This document shows, in pieces, positions 36,399-45,005 of a stretch of 64,000 nucleotides of DNA. The position numbers and the translations under genes were made by a program. Origin of the DNA: Amycolatopsis umgeniensis (GTDB taxonomy: Bacteria; Actinomycetota; Actinomycetes; Mycobacteriales; Pseudonocardiaceae); assembly GCF_014205155.1 (NCBI RefSeq), contig NZ_JACHMX010000001.1:2170001-2234000 (forward strand), read 5' to 3'. Positions within the stretch are counted from its first letter, which is position 1, and the number at the start of each line of letters is the position of its first letter. The notes under the pieces are model-generated. The model was not told where the DNA came from. It searched no databases and saw nothing but the letters and a program-made list of their open reading frames with translations.

Positions 36399-36925
36399 TC
36401 ACCACCGGCGCCGACGCGGGAGGCGGTGTCCGAGGCGAGCCGCTCGGCTTCGGGACCCGCACCGGGCCGCATCTGATGGGCGGCGTCGCGCACCGCGCGG
36501 ACGATGTTCTGGTAACCCGTGCAGCGGCACAGGTTGCCTTCGAGTCCTTCTCGGACGGCCTTCTCGTCCGGATCGGGATTGTCGGCGAGCAGGTCGATCG
36601 ACTGCATGATCATGCCGGGCGTGCAGAAACCGCACTGGAGCGCGTGATTCTCGTGGAAGGCCTTCTGCACCGGATGCAGTTCGCCGTCGCGGGCGAGCCC
36701 CTCGATCGTGGTGACCTCGCAGCCGTCGGCCTGGACCGCGAGGACCGAACAGGATTTCACGCTGTGCCCGTCGAGATGGACGGTGCAGGCTCCGCAGTTG
36801 CTGGTGTCGCAACCGACCACGGTGCCCACCTTCCCGACCCGTTCGCGCAGATGGTGCACGAGCAGGGTGCGGGGTTCGACGTCGTCTGTGTAGCTGGTGC
36901 CGTCGACGGTGACGGTGATGCGCAT
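36395..36925 (-). CDS. coxS: Molybdo-hydroxylase iron-sulfur subunit (CoxS-like)
   Basis: 176-aa subunit carrying two [2Fe-2S] clusters: plant-ferredoxin-type Cys39, 44, 47 and 59, and the C-terminal cluster Cys98, 101, 133 and 135 (CGFC and LCRCTGY). ATG 36925 is chosen because GGAGG lies 5 nt upstream and the conserved start [10 protein letters not shown] follows. It is the first gene of the leftward coxS-L-M-G operon. The C-terminal 25 residues extend past the usual family end. Confidence 0.94.
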   Translation of the reverse strand: MRITVTVDGTSYTDDVEPRTLLVHHLRERVGKVGTVVGCDTSNCGACTVHLDGHSVKSCSVLAVQADGCEVTTIEGLARDGELHPVQKAFHENHALQCGFCTPGMIMQSIDLLADNPDPDEKAVREGLEGNLCRCTGYQNIVRAVRDAAHQMRPGAGPEAERLASDTASRVGAGGE

Positions 36926-37223
36926 CAGGCCTCCAAAAGCAAGAGAAACCCCGCGCTGGTCCGGGGTCGTTCGGGAGCGGCCGGTCATTGAAGTTGTCAC
37001 GGACCGACCCCGGGAGGACCGTGATCGGACTCACAGTCGAGCGTGCTACTTCTGCCCGGCCGGGACAACCCCCACCAGGGGGTGACTCCCGAGCGGACCC
37101 GCAAAGGCGTTGCCACTTAGCGATTTTCTCCGCAAGTGCGGTTCCGTGAGGACTATTTCAAACGCTCGGGAAAGCCGGGCGGCAACGCACCGTCCACTCG
37201 GTACTGGAATCCCCCACCCCGAT
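36926..37223. other. Upstream region of the cox operon
   Basis: This 298-bp stretch, part of a 372-bp gap, should hold the leftward coxS promoter. It contains a short ACCCCC/GGGGGT hairpin (37068-37083) and separated GCGTTGCC and GGCAACGC elements, but no gene and no operator I can assign. Confidence 0.4.
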
Positions 37224-37276
37224 GTCGCGAAAGCCACTTTCGGGACATCTGATGTCCCGAAAGTGGCTTTCGCGAC
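37224..37276. repeat. Palindromic repeat, copy C
   Basis: Perfect 26-bp arms (37224-37249 and 37251-37276) around a single T, sharing the GTCGCGAAAGCCACTTTC arm of copy A. It begins 21 bp beyond the stop of the leftward dehydratase gene, a terminator-like position similar to copy A after iolD. Confidence 0.85.
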
Positions 37277-37297
37277 ACCCGAAGCCGAGGCGCAAGC

Positions 37298-38233
37298 TCA
37301 GCCCGTCATACCCAGCACCGAGAGATCGGCGTTCGCCCCGGTGACCACGGTGGCGGCCAACTCGCCGGGGATGCCGTGCACGGTCAGCGCGGCCAGTCCG
37401 GCGGCGCCGGCGGGTTCCGGGACGACGCCGAGGGTCTCCGCGCCCAGTCGCATGGCCGCGCGCAGATCGTCGTCGGTGACCAGGACGAAGTCGTCGACCA
37501 GGGACCGCAGCCGCCGCACGGATTCCGGTTCCGGGGTCCGGATCGAGATCCCGCCGGCGAACCAGTTCGCCCGGTCCGCGGTGACCGGCTCCCCCGCCTC
37601 CCAGCTCTTCGCCATGGCGGGCGCGGACGTGGTGCCGACGCCGACGATCCGGACGTCCGGCGTATGCGCCTTGAGCCAGAGCGCGACCCCGGCGATCAGC
37701 GCGCCGTCGCCGACCGGGAGCACGACCGTGTCGATCCCGCTCTCCCGCGCCAGTTCCAGGCCGATCGTGCCCGCCCCTTCGGAGATCGCGGGCTCACGGC
37801 CGTCGACCACGAAGACGCGATCCGGGGCCTCGGCGGCGAAGGTCGCCGCGGCGACCTTCGCCTCCCCGTCGACCCGGCGCACGCGAGCGCCCAGCGCCTT
37901 CATCCGCCGGAGTTTGACCGGGGCGATGGTGGCGGGGACGAACACTTCGGCCCGCAGGCCGTGCTTCCCGGCGGCGAACGCGACGGCCTGCCCGAAGTTG
38001 CCGCTGGTCCCGCACACCATGGTCGTCCCCGGCGCCAACCCGGCGGCGAAGTAGTCCGCGCCGCGGCCTTTGAAGCTGCGCAACGGATTCAGCGTCTCGA
38101 TCTTCACCAGCACGCGACGGCCGAGCCGCTCGTTCAGCTGTCCGTCGCTGTACTGCGGGGAGTTCAGGAAAACGGGATCGATCACCTTCGCCGCCTCGGC
38201 GACGTGGTCCAGCTGCAGGTCGATGTCGGTCAT
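37298..38233 (-). CDS. PLP-dependent threonine/serine dehydratase-like enzyme
   Basis: 311-aa fold-type II PLP enzyme. The PLP lysine lies in LRSFKGRGADY (about 50-60), the phosphate-binding loop is CGTSGNFGQAVAF, and the PVGDGALIAGVALW glycine loop follows. Family members deaminate Thr/Ser or act as racemases; there is no ACT domain, so no allosteric control is expected. The ATG at 38233 gives the standard length. A divergent Lrp-type regulator sits 70 bp upstream, suggesting local amino-acid control. Confidence 0.87.
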   Translation of the reverse strand: MTDIDLQLDHVAEAAKVIDPVFLNSPQYSDGQLNERLGRRVLVKIETLNPLRSFKGRGADYFAAGLAPGTTMVCGTSGNFGQAVAFAAGKHGLRAEVFVPATIAPVKLRRMKALGARVRRVDGEAKVAAATFAAEAPDRVFVVDGREPAISEGAGTIGLELARESGIDTVVLPVGDGALIAGVALWLKAHTPDVRIVGVGTTSAPAMAKSWEAGEPVTADRANWFAGGISIRTPEPESVRRLRSLVDDFVLVTDDDLRAAMRLGAETLGVVPEPAGAAGLAALTVHGIPGELAATVVTGANADLSVLGMTG

Positions 38234-38303
38234 GAAGCTCAAACTAGGCGGGAAGACGATCACCGCGATTGTAAATTTTCCCGCCCGCGTGCAAAAATCT
38301 TGC
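38234..38303. promoter_or_regulatory. Divergent promoter region of dehydratase and Lrp regulator
   Basis: The 70-bp region is AT-richer than its surroundings (TTGTAAATTTTC at 38269-38280) and ends in GCAA-AAATC-TTGC (38291-38303), abutting the Lrp GTG start. Lrp-type proteins bind AT-rich imperfect palindromes, so the latter is a candidate autoregulatory site. Neither flanking gene has a clear ribosome-binding site, so leaderless transcripts are likely. Confidence 0.5.
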
Positions 38304-38783
38304 GTGACTCTCGACGAGATCGACCACCTGCTGCTCGACCTCGTCCAGGTCGACGCCTCGCGTCCGCTGCATGATCTGGGTGACGCCGTCGGCCTTTCCC
38401 CGAGCGCGGTCCAGCGACGGTTGACCCGGTTACGCGCCGAGGGCGTGATCCGCGCCCAGGTCGCCGTGCTCGATCCGGAGGCGCTGGGCGCCGGGATGAC
38501 GTCGGTCATCCTGGTCGCGCTGACCGACGACGACATCGAGCACCACACGGCGTTCCGCGAGCGCATGCTGGCCGAACCCGGCGTCCAGCACTGCTACAGC
38601 ATCGTCGGGCAGTGGGATTACGTCGTCGTCCTGCTCACGCCGGATCTCAAGGCGAGCCGGTACCTGTCCCGGGACCTGTTCACCGAGCACGTCAAACGGT
38701 TCGAGACGCTGCCCGCCTTCGACGTCGTCAAGTCGAGTCAGGCTGTCCCGGTTCCCGGCGTCAGCCGTGGATCCGGCCGGTGA
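38304..38783 (+). CDS. Lrp/AsnC-family transcriptional regulator
   Basis: 159-aa regulator with an N-terminal winged helix (TLDEIDHLLLDLVQVDASRP, HDLGDAVGLSPSAVQRRLTRL) and a RAM/AsnC ligand domain (VQHCYSIVGQWDYVVVLLTPD). The GTG at 38304 is chosen because the upstream frame is antisense to the dehydratase gene. It is divergent from that dehydratase, which it probably controls, and overlaps the convergent xdhC-like gene by 23 bp. Confidence 0.9.
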   Translation: MTLDEIDHLLLDLVQVDASRPLHDLGDAVGLSPSAVQRRLTRLRAEGVIRAQVAVLDPEALGAGMTSVILVALTDDDIEHHTAFRERMLAEPGVQHCYSIVGQWDYVVVLLTPDLKASRYLSRDLFTEHVKRFETLPAFDVVKSSQAVPVPGVSRGSGR

Positions 38784-39873
38784 GCTCGGCGAGCCTCGAA
38801 CCCGACCCGTTCCACCGCAGCGCGATGATCTCCGCCGCGATCGACACGGCGGTCTCTTCGGGTGTCCGCGCGCCGAGATCGAGGCCGATCGGCGAGGACA
38901 GCCGTTCGAGTTCCGCCTCGGTGACCCCGGCCTCGCGCAGCCGCGCGAACCGGTCGTCGTGGGTCTTGCGCGAGCCCATCGCGCCGATGTAGCCGACGTC
39001 GAGACGCAACGCGACCTCCAGCAGCGGCACGTCGAACTTCGGGTCGTGGGTGAGCACGGCGATCGCGGTCCGGCCGTCGATCCGGCCCGCGTCGGCTTCG
39101 GCGCGGAGGTAGCGGTGCGGCCAGTCGACGACGACCTCGTGCGCGTCGGGGAACCGGCTCTTCGTCGCGAACACGGGCCGCGCGTCGCAGACGGTGACCT
39201 GGTAGCCGAGATACGCGCCCATTTTCGCCATCGCGGCCGCGAAGTCGATCGCGCCGAAGACCAGCAGGCGCGCGGGCGGCTCGAAAGAGTTGACGAAGAC
39301 CGTCATCCCCTCGCCGCGGCGCTGTCCGTCCGGTCCGTAGTGCAGCGTGCCGGTGCGGCCCGCCACGAGCATGCCGCGCGCGTCGTCGATGACGGCGTCG
39401 TCCATCCGCGAGGAGCCGAGCGAACCGGCGACACGATCCGGCCAGACGATCAGATGCTCGCCGACCAGGCCTTCGGCTTCGTGTTCGATCACCGTCACGA
39501 CGGCGACTGGCTGTCCACTGTGGACGGACTCGACGACGTCGCCGAGTTCCGGCATCGAGTCGCGGTCGACGTGCTGGACGTAGATGTCGATGATCCCGCC
39601 GCAGGTCAGCCCGACCGCGAACGCGTCGTCGTCGCTGACGCCGTAGCGCTGCAGCACGGGGGCGCGCTCGGCGACCACCTGCTGCGCGAGTTCGTAGACG
39701 GCGCCCTCGACGCAGCCACCGGAGACACTGCCGGTGACCGTGCCGTCCGGCGCGACGAGCATCGCCGCGCCCGGGCTCCGTGGTGCCGACGAGAACGTCG
39801 CCACCACCGTGCCGACCCCCACGGTCTCACCGGCCGCCCAGCGGCGGTGAAGTTCGTCCAGTACGTCACGCAT
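38761..39873 (-). CDS. XdhC/CoxI-family molybdo-hydroxylase maturation protein
   Basis: 370-aa XdhC/CoxI protein. The N-terminal XdhC domain has SSAPRSPGAAM, SGGCVEGAVYE and GLTCGGIIDIYV with conserved cysteines; the C-terminal Rossmann domain has VFGAIDFAAAMAKMGAYLGY and IGAMGSRKTHDDR. The family inserts sulfurated molybdenum cofactor into xanthine- and CO-dehydrogenase-type enzymes. Its ATG overlaps the coxE-like stop by 8 bp. The likely client is the CoxSLM enzyme encoded 2 kb to the left. Confidence 0.92.
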   Translation of the reverse strand: MRDVLDELHRRWAAGETVGVGTVVATFSSAPRSPGAAMLVAPDGTVTGSVSGGCVEGAVYELAQQVVAERAPVLQRYGVSDDDAFAVGLTCGGIIDIYVQHVDRDSMPELGDVVESVHSGQPVAVVTVIEHEAEGLVGEHLIVWPDRVAGSLGSSRMDDAVIDDARGMLVAGRTGTLHYGPDGQRRGEGMTVFVNSFEPPARLLVFGAIDFAAAMAKMGAYLGYQVTVCDARPVFATKSRFPDAHEVVVDWPHRYLRAEADAGRIDGRTAIAVLTHDPKFDVPLLEVALRLDVGYIGAMGSRKTHDDRFARLREAGVTEAELERLSSPIGLDLGARTPEETAVSIAAEIIALRWNGSGSRLAELTGRIHG

Positions 39874-40969
39874 CGGCGATCTCCACGAGCAGTCGTTCCA
39901 AAGTGGCCAAGCTGTGTCCGGCGAGCAGCCGATCGAGGTACGGGAGCGCGGCCACGATGCCGGACTGCACGGGAGCGTAACCCGCGCGCCCCGCGTGCGG
40001 ATTCACCCAGAATACGGCGTGCGCGAGCCGCCGCAGCCTGGCGAGCTGCTCGCCGAGCAGGCCGGGGTCGCCCCGTTCCCAGCCGTCGGAGAACACGGTG
40101 ACCACGGAACGCCTGGCCACACCGCGTTGTCCCCAGCGGTCGAGGAAGGCCCGCAGGGTCTCGCCGAGTCTGGTCCCGCCCGCGAAATCGGGGACCGCGG
40201 CGGCCGCGGTGAGCATCGCGTGCTCGGGATCGCGTGACCGCAACTGACGGGACACCCTGGTGAGCCTGGTGCCGAGCGTGAACACCTCGACCCGGCCGTG
40301 GGCGCGCCGGGCGACGACGTGCGCGAACCGCAGCAGCGCGTCCGCGTACGGCCCCATCGAGCCGGAGACGTCAATCAGGAGGACCAGACGGCGTGGTTTG
40401 GTGCCCCTCTTCCGGTACGCCAGGCGCACCGGCTCACCGCCTCCGGCCAGCATCGCCCGGAGCGTGCGCGACGGATCGAGGGTTCCCCGCCGGGCGGCGC
40501 GGCGGCGCGGCGAGGTCCGCGACGGGAGGGCCGGGCGCAGTTTCGCGAGGAGTTCCCGCAGGTGAGCGCGTTCGGCGACGGTCAGTTCGGCGAGGTCGCG
40601 ATGGCGCAGGACCTCGTCCGCACTCGCGGCCACCCGGAGCTGATCGGGCTCAGCGCCGGACTCGCCCTGGCTCGGCGACTGCGCGAGCGTGGCGATCCTG
40701 GCGCGTTTCGGAGCCGCTTCCTTGCCGCGCCGCCGTGGTCCGGTTTCCGCGTCGGTGAACCAGCTGTCGAAAGCGACGTCGTAGCGAGGAAGGTCGTCGG
40801 GGTCTGCGCACAATGTCAGCCGTCCGGCCCAGTACAGCTGCTCGGGATCGGCCAGATCGACCTCGCCGACGGCCTCGAGGTACGCCTGCACTCGGTGCGC
40901 GTCGCACGGCAAACCGGCTTCGCGCAAAGCCTCCGCGAAGCCGACGAAACCCGCGAGTGGGTCGGTCAC
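39866..40969 (-). CDS. CoxE-like VWA-domain protein
   Basis: 367-aa protein with a C-terminal von Willebrand A domain: MIDAS motif LIDVSGSMGPYADALL, then SDGWERGDPG. The N-terminal half is the helical CoxE region with a basic linker. CoxE works with a MoxR ATPase (CoxD) in molybdo-hydroxylase cofactor maturation; a MoxR gene is at 45006-45878. The GTG at 40969 follows GGAGAG with short spacing, 7 bp after the FAD-hydroxylase stop. Confidence 0.9.
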   Translation of the reverse strand: MTDPLAGFVGFAEALREAGLPCDAHRVQAYLEAVGEVDLADPEQLYWAGRLTLCADPDDLPRYDVAFDSWFTDAETGPRRRGKEAAPKRARIATLAQSPSQGESGAEPDQLRVAASADEVLRHRDLAELTVAERAHLRELLAKLRPALPSRTSPRRRAARRGTLDPSRTLRAMLAGGGEPVRLAYRKRGTKPRRLVLLIDVSGSMGPYADALLRFAHVVARRAHGRVEVFTLGTRLTRVSRQLRSRDPEHAMLTAAAAVPDFAGGTRLGETLRAFLDRWGQRGVARRSVVTVFSDGWERGDPGLLGEQLARLRRLAHAVFWVNPHAGRAGYAPVQSGIVAALPYLDRLLAGHSLATLERLLVEIADA

Positions 40970-40976
40970 CTCTCCA

Positions 40977-42194
40977 TTATGAACCTCGCCGCGCGAAGAC
41001 CGGGGTCTTCTCACGGAGAGGACCGATACCACCCATGAACGCGCTCAGGCCCGTGAGCAGCGGAAACCGGTCCGAAATCCGGAGGGGCAGGGGGATGGTC
41101 CGCTCGGTGAGCGTCCCGTCGAGCGCGGGCTCGACGAGCATCTTGTGCTCACCCAGTTGCATCTTCTGGGTGAGCGTGACGACAAAGTTCCGGCGGCGCT
41201 GTACACGGCCCAGGTCGCGCGCGGTCAGCGAGCCGCGCCGCAGCGGGCCGGCGAGGATCCGCGCGGCCGCCACGGCGTCCTGCACCGCGATGTTGACGCC
41301 CATCCCGCCCGCCGGTGACATCGCGTGCGCGGCGTCGCCGATGCAGAGCACCCGCTCGGAGTACCAGTGCGGAAGCTTGGACATCCGCACCTTCAGCAGT
41401 TTGACGTCGTCCCAGTCGCGGATCGCGGCGAGTTCGCCCTCTCCCCAGCCGAACAGGCCGCCGATCCGTTCGCGGAACTTCTCGATGCCCTCGGCTCGCT
41501 GTGCCTCGTCCTGGCCCTTCCGGATCAGGTACGACGTCTGGTAGTAGTCGCCGCGATCCATCGTCATACCGGCGAGGCCGTTCGCGAAACAGCCGAACAC
41601 CTGGGCCTCCTTGCCCGTGTCTTCGAGCTTGGGCACGCGGACCCACCACACGTCCATCGGCACGTCGTACTCGTTCGGCACGAGCCCCGCTTCCGCGCGC
41701 ACCAAGGAGTCCCGGCCGTCGCAGCCGACCACGAGCGACGCCGCCAGTTCCCGTTCCACGCCGTCGGAATCGCGGTAGCGCACCCCGCCGCCCTGGCGCA
41801 GACCGGTGACCTCGGCGCCCATCCGCAGGGTGAACGTCGGTTCCTCCGCCGCGGCTTCGGCGAGCAGGTTCAGGAAATCCCACTGCGGGACCATCGCGAT
41901 GTACTTGTACGGCCCGGGGATCCGGCGGAAATCGGCGGCGACGATCGTCGTGCCGCCGATCACCATCCGCATCTTCTCCAGCCGCCGCGACGGCAATTCC
42001 GCGAACCGGCCGCCGAGCCCGAGTTCGTCGAGCAACATCAACGTCGGCGGATGCACCGTGTCACCACGGAAATCGCGAAAGAAGTCCTTGTGCTTTTCGA
42101 GAACGGTGACCTCGACCCCGGCTCGCGCCAGCAAGAGTCCGAGCACCATCCCCGCCGGACCGCCCCCCACCACACAGCACTGTGTCCGTTCCAT
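40977..42194 (-). CDS. FAD-dependent aromatic hydroxylase-like monooxygenase
   Basis: 405-aa class A flavoprotein hydroxylase. The FAD motif CVVGGGPAGMVLGLLLARAG (6-25), the DG motif GCDGRDSLVRAEAG (about 155-168) and the GD motif LCIGDAAHAMSPAGGMGVN (about 285-303) are complete. The family hydroxylates aromatic rings or quinone precursors. It heads a leftward operon with coxE and xdhC, an unusual pairing. No ribosome-binding site is seen before ATG 42194, so it may be leaderless. Confidence 0.87.
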   Translation of the reverse strand: MERTQCCVVGGGPAGMVLGLLLARAGVEVTVLEKHKDFFRDFRGDTVHPPTLMLLDELGLGGRFAELPSRRLEKMRMVIGGTTIVAADFRRIPGPYKYIAMVPQWDFLNLLAEAAAEEPTFTLRMGAEVTGLRQGGGVRYRDSDGVERELAASLVVGCDGRDSLVRAEAGLVPNEYDVPMDVWWVRVPKLEDTGKEAQVFGCFANGLAGMTMDRGDYYQTSYLIRKGQDEAQRAEGIEKFRERIGGLFGWGEGELAAIRDWDDVKLLKVRMSKLPHWYSERVLCIGDAAHAMSPAGGMGVNIAVQDAVAAARILAGPLRRGSLTARDLGRVQRRRNFVVTLTQKMQLGEHKMLVEPALDGTLTERTIPLPLRISDRFPLLTGLSAFMGGIGPLREKTPVFARRGS

Positions 42195-42247
42195 AATCGA
42201 GTTGTAGCGCGCCCGGCGAGCCGTTGCCACGTGATCGGCTCCGAAGA

Positions 42248-42259
42248 GGACCTAGGTCC
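42248..42259. promoter_or_regulatory. 12-bp palindrome in a divergent promoter region
   Basis: GGACCTAGGTCC is a perfect palindrome in the 93-bp gap between the leftward FAD hydroxylase and the rightward nucleoside hydrolase-like gene, 29 bp before the latter's ATG. Candidate operator or chance; no regulator is adjacent. Confidence 0.35.
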
Positions 42260-42287
42260 CGCCGGGAATTCTCGCTACGGTGACGCC

Positions 42288-43322
42288 ATGTTCTCGTCCC
42301 GTGCCGTACTCGCCGCCCTGCTCGCACTGGCCCTCGGGGCGGCCGCGGCCCCGGCCGCCTCGGCGGCTCCCGCGTCTTCCCCGGTCCCGGTCGTGTACGA
42401 CGGCGACTCCGATTTCGCGGACATCGCGACCCTCGCGTACCTGTGCCGAGCGCACGAACAGCGCCGCATCGACCTGCGCGCGGTCACCGTCACCAACAAC
42501 GGCGCCGGGATCCCCGGGCGTGCGCTGACCCACGTGCGGACGGCGCTCGGGAAATGCGGTCTCTCCGGCATCCCGGTCGCCGACGGTTCCGAAACCGGCG
42601 TGAACCCGATGCCCGCCGATGGCCGCGCCTGGACCGAAAGCATCCTCAACGGCGCGCTCGGCGACGCGGGTGTGCCGGACAGGCCGTCCAAGATCCGGGC
42701 GTCGGCACTGCTCGCCGCGACGGTGCTCGAATCGGCCAAGCCGGTCGTCGTGATCGCGACCGGCCCGCTCACGAATGTCGCGAAGGCCATGGACGTTCCC
42801 GGGGTGGCGCAGCGGATTTCGCGGCTCTCGGTGATGGGCGGCGCCTTCGACGTCCCCGGCAACGTGTTCGGCCCGGACGCCGGGAAGTTCGACGGCACCC
42901 AAGAGGTCAACATGTGGCTGGACCCCGCTTCGGCGGACAAGGTCTTCGCCGGGCTGCGCCGCGTCGACATCGTTCCGTTGGACGCCACGAACGACGTCCC
43001 GATCACACCGTCCTATGTGGAGCGTCTGGGCCGGGAAGGCCGGACCGCGGAAGCGAAACTGGTGCACGCGATCGTCACGCAGCCCGACCTCGCGCCGTAC
43101 GTCCAGGACGGGACGGCGTTCTGGTGGGACACGCTCGCCTCGTCCGAGGTGCTCGACACCGTGAGCCCGGTGAAGCTGCGGAAGGCGAAGGTCGACGTGC
43201 GGCAGGACGGCGCCGCGGCGGGCCGTACTTACGTGACGCCGAGGGGAACTTCGCAGTACATCGGCTACGACGCCGATCCCGTCGCGTGGGAGAACGGCTT
43301 CCTGAAGATGCTGAACGGCTAG
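42288..43322 (+). CDS. Secreted nucleoside hydrolase-like protein
   Basis: 344-aa protein with a Sec signal peptide (hydrophobic 6-22, cleavage near ASA-AP at about 27) and an inosine-uridine nucleoside hydrolase fold. The metal motif usually reading DxDxGxDD is VVYDGDSDFADIATL here (Asp residues near 41, 43, 45 and 48). Other family segments are IATGPLTNVAKAM and VMGGAFDVPGN. The start is set by the ATG at 42288 with the signal peptide; the frame is open upstream but antisense to the FAD gene. It probably salvages extracellular nucleosides. Confidence 0.82.
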   Translation: MFSSRAVLAALLALALGAAAAPAASAAPASSPVPVVYDGDSDFADIATLAYLCRAHEQRRIDLRAVTVTNNGAGIPGRALTHVRTALGKCGLSGIPVADGSETGVNPMPADGRAWTESILNGALGDAGVPDRPSKIRASALLAATVLESAKPVVVIATGPLTNVAKAMDVPGVAQRISRLSVMGGAFDVPGNVFGPDAGKFDGTQEVNMWLDPASADKVFAGLRRVDIVPLDATNDVPITPSYVERLGREGRTAEAKLVHAIVTQPDLAPYVQDGTAFWWDTLASSEVLDTVSPVKLRKAKVDVRQDGAAAGRTYVTPRGTSQYIGYDADPVAWENGFLKMLNG

Positions 43323-43885
43323 GTCCGCAGTCCCGCGATGAAGACCTCGACCATCCGGCGCGCGTTGTAGCGGGGGTCGCTGTCGGCGCCGATGCAGAGG
43401 TTCCCGACGCCGCGCATGACCTCGATCGCCTGCAGATCGGAGCGGATCTCACCGGCCTTCGCCGAGGCGTCGAGCAACTGCGCGCAGACGGGCAGCAGAC
43501 GGTCGAGGAAGTAGGCGTGCAACGTCTCGAAACCGGTGTTGTCCGCCTGGAAAGCGCCGGCGAGGCCGTGTTTGGTGACCAGGAAGTCGACGAAGAGGTC
43601 GATCCAGCGCCGTAGCGCCTCGTACGGCGAAGCGCTCGACGCCAGCAGTTCCGGCCCGGCTTCGGCGCAGGCGTCGACCTGATGCCGATAGACGGCGATG
43701 ATGAGGTCGGCCCTGGTCGGGAAGTGCCGGTAGATCGTGCCCATCCCGACGCCCGCTTTCGCCGCGATGTCACGGACCGGCGCCTCGACACCCGAGGTGA
43801 CGAAGACGGCGGCGGCCGCGTCGAGCAGGGTTTTCTCGTTGCGCCGGGCGTCCGCGCGCTTGGCCTTGGTGCCCTCTTCGCTCAT
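43319..43885 (-). CDS. TetR-family transcriptional regulator
   Basis: 188-aa TetR protein with helix-turn-helix AAAVFVTSGVEAPVRDIAAK then AGVGMGTIYRHFPTRADL. ATG 43885 is preceded by AAGGAG at 8 nt. It is divergent from an aldo/keto reductase and two matching 15-bp sites lie between them, so it almost certainly represses both. Its stop codon overlaps that of the nucleoside hydrolase-like gene (CTAG). Confidence 0.92.
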   Translation of the reverse strand: MSEEGTKAKRADARRNEKTLLDAAAAVFVTSGVEAPVRDIAAKAGVGMGTIYRHFPTRADLIIAVYRHQVDACAEAGPELLASSASPYEALRRWIDLFVDFLVTKHGLAGAFQADNTGFETLHAYFLDRLLPVCAQLLDASAKAGEIRSDLQAIEVMRGVGNLCIGADSDPRYNARRMVEVFIAGLRT

Positions 43886-43910
43886 CACACCACTCCTTCG
43901 GGTTGCCAAA

Positions 43911-43949
43911 CGGAACAATGCTCCGTATCGTTAGCGGAGCAACGTTCCG
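43911..43949. promoter_or_regulatory. Paired TetR operators between TetR and aldo/keto reductase genes
   Basis: CGGAACAATGCTCCG (43911-43925) and CGGAGCAACGTTCCG (43935-43949) are each imperfect palindromes and are inverted copies of one another (13 of 15 positions). They fill the space between the divergent genes, a typical TetR autoregulation layout. Confidence 0.75.
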
Positions 43950-43979
43950 CTTGCTCATCTTGCCATGGAGGACACCGTC

Positions 43980-44999
43980 ATGCAGTACCGCACCTTGGGC
44001 AGGACCGGTGTGCAGGTCAGCACCCTCGCGCTCGGCGCGATGAATTTCGGCGCGATCGGGCGCACGGATCAGGACGAGGCCACCGCCATCGTCGACGCCG
44101 CGCTGGAGGGCGGGATCAACTTCGTCGACACCGCCGACATGTACAGCGCCGGCGAGTCGGAGAGGATGGTCGGCAAGGCCATCGCCGGCCGTCGTGAAGA
44201 CATCGTGCTGGCCACGAAGGCGACCATGCCGATGGGCGACGAGCGCAACCACCAGGGCGCTTCACGCCGCTGGCTGGTCACCGAGTTGGACAACAGCCTG
44301 CGCCGCCTCGGCGTCGACCATGTCGACCTCTACCAGATCCACCGCTGGGATCCGAAGACCAGCGACGAGGAGACCCTCTCGGCGCTGACCGATCTGCAGC
44401 GCGCGGGGAAGATCCGCTACTTCGGCTCGTCGACCTTCCCCGCGTACCGCGTCGTGCAGGCGCAGTGGGCCGCCCGCGAACACCACCTGAGCCGGTACGT
44501 CACCGAGCAGCCCAGCTATTCGATCCTGCAGCGCGGTATCGAAACACACGTGCTGCCCGTGACCGAGGAATACGGGCTCGGCGTGCTGGCGTGGAGCCCG
44601 CTCGCTTCGGGCTGGCTTTCGGGCGCCGTCCGCGAAGGCCGCGAGATCGCCACGAACCGATCGGCCGTCCTCCCGCGACGCTTCGACCTGACCCTGCCCG
44701 TCAACCGGGCTCGGCTCGAGGCCGTCGAGCGGCTGGTCAAGGTCGCCGAACAGGCGGGCCTGAGCCTGATCCAGCTCGCGCTCGGTTTCGTCGTCGCACA
44801 TCCGGGCGTGACCAGCGCGATCATCGGGCCGCGCACCCTGGCGCACCTGGAGTCGCAACTCGCCGCCGCGGACACGGTGCTTCCGGCCGACGTCCTCGAC
44901 GCGATCGACGAGATCGTCGCGCCGGGCACCGATCTCGCCCCGGAAGAGAAGATGGACACCCCGCCGTCGCTGCTCGACCCGGCGCTGCGGCGTCGCTGA
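43980..44999 (+). CDS. Aldo/keto reductase
   Basis: 339-aa NADPH-dependent reductase of the AKR superfamily. Catalytic residues are in place: Asp and Tyr in FVDTADMYSAGE (about 47-58), Lys in ATKATMP and His in IHRWDP. The C-terminal NADP segment AIIGPRTLAHLESQL is typical. ATG 43980 has GGAGG 8 nt upstream and is preferred to an ATG five codons earlier. Likely induced by its divergent TetR partner; physiological substrate unknown. Confidence 0.93.
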   Translation: MQYRTLGRTGVQVSTLALGAMNFGAIGRTDQDEATAIVDAALEGGINFVDTADMYSAGESERMVGKAIAGRREDIVLATKATMPMGDERNHQGASRRWLVTELDNSLRRLGVDHVDLYQIHRWDPKTSDEETLSALTDLQRAGKIRYFGSSTFPAYRVVQAQWAAREHHLSRYVTEQPSYSILQRGIETHVLPVTEEYGLGVLAWSPLASGWLSGAVREGREIATNRSAVLPRRFDLTLPVNRARLEAVERLVKVAEQAGLSLIQLALGFVVAHPGVTSAIIGPRTLAHLESQLAAADTVLPADVLDAIDEIVAPGTDLAPEEKMDTPPSLLDPALRRR

Positions 45000-45005
45000 C
45001 CCTGT

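Noticed and set aside
33957..36925. Calling the cox genes a true CO dehydrogenase
   Set aside because: The large subunit has the form II AYRGAGR loop and not AYxCSFR, so CO oxidation cannot be claimed from sequence.
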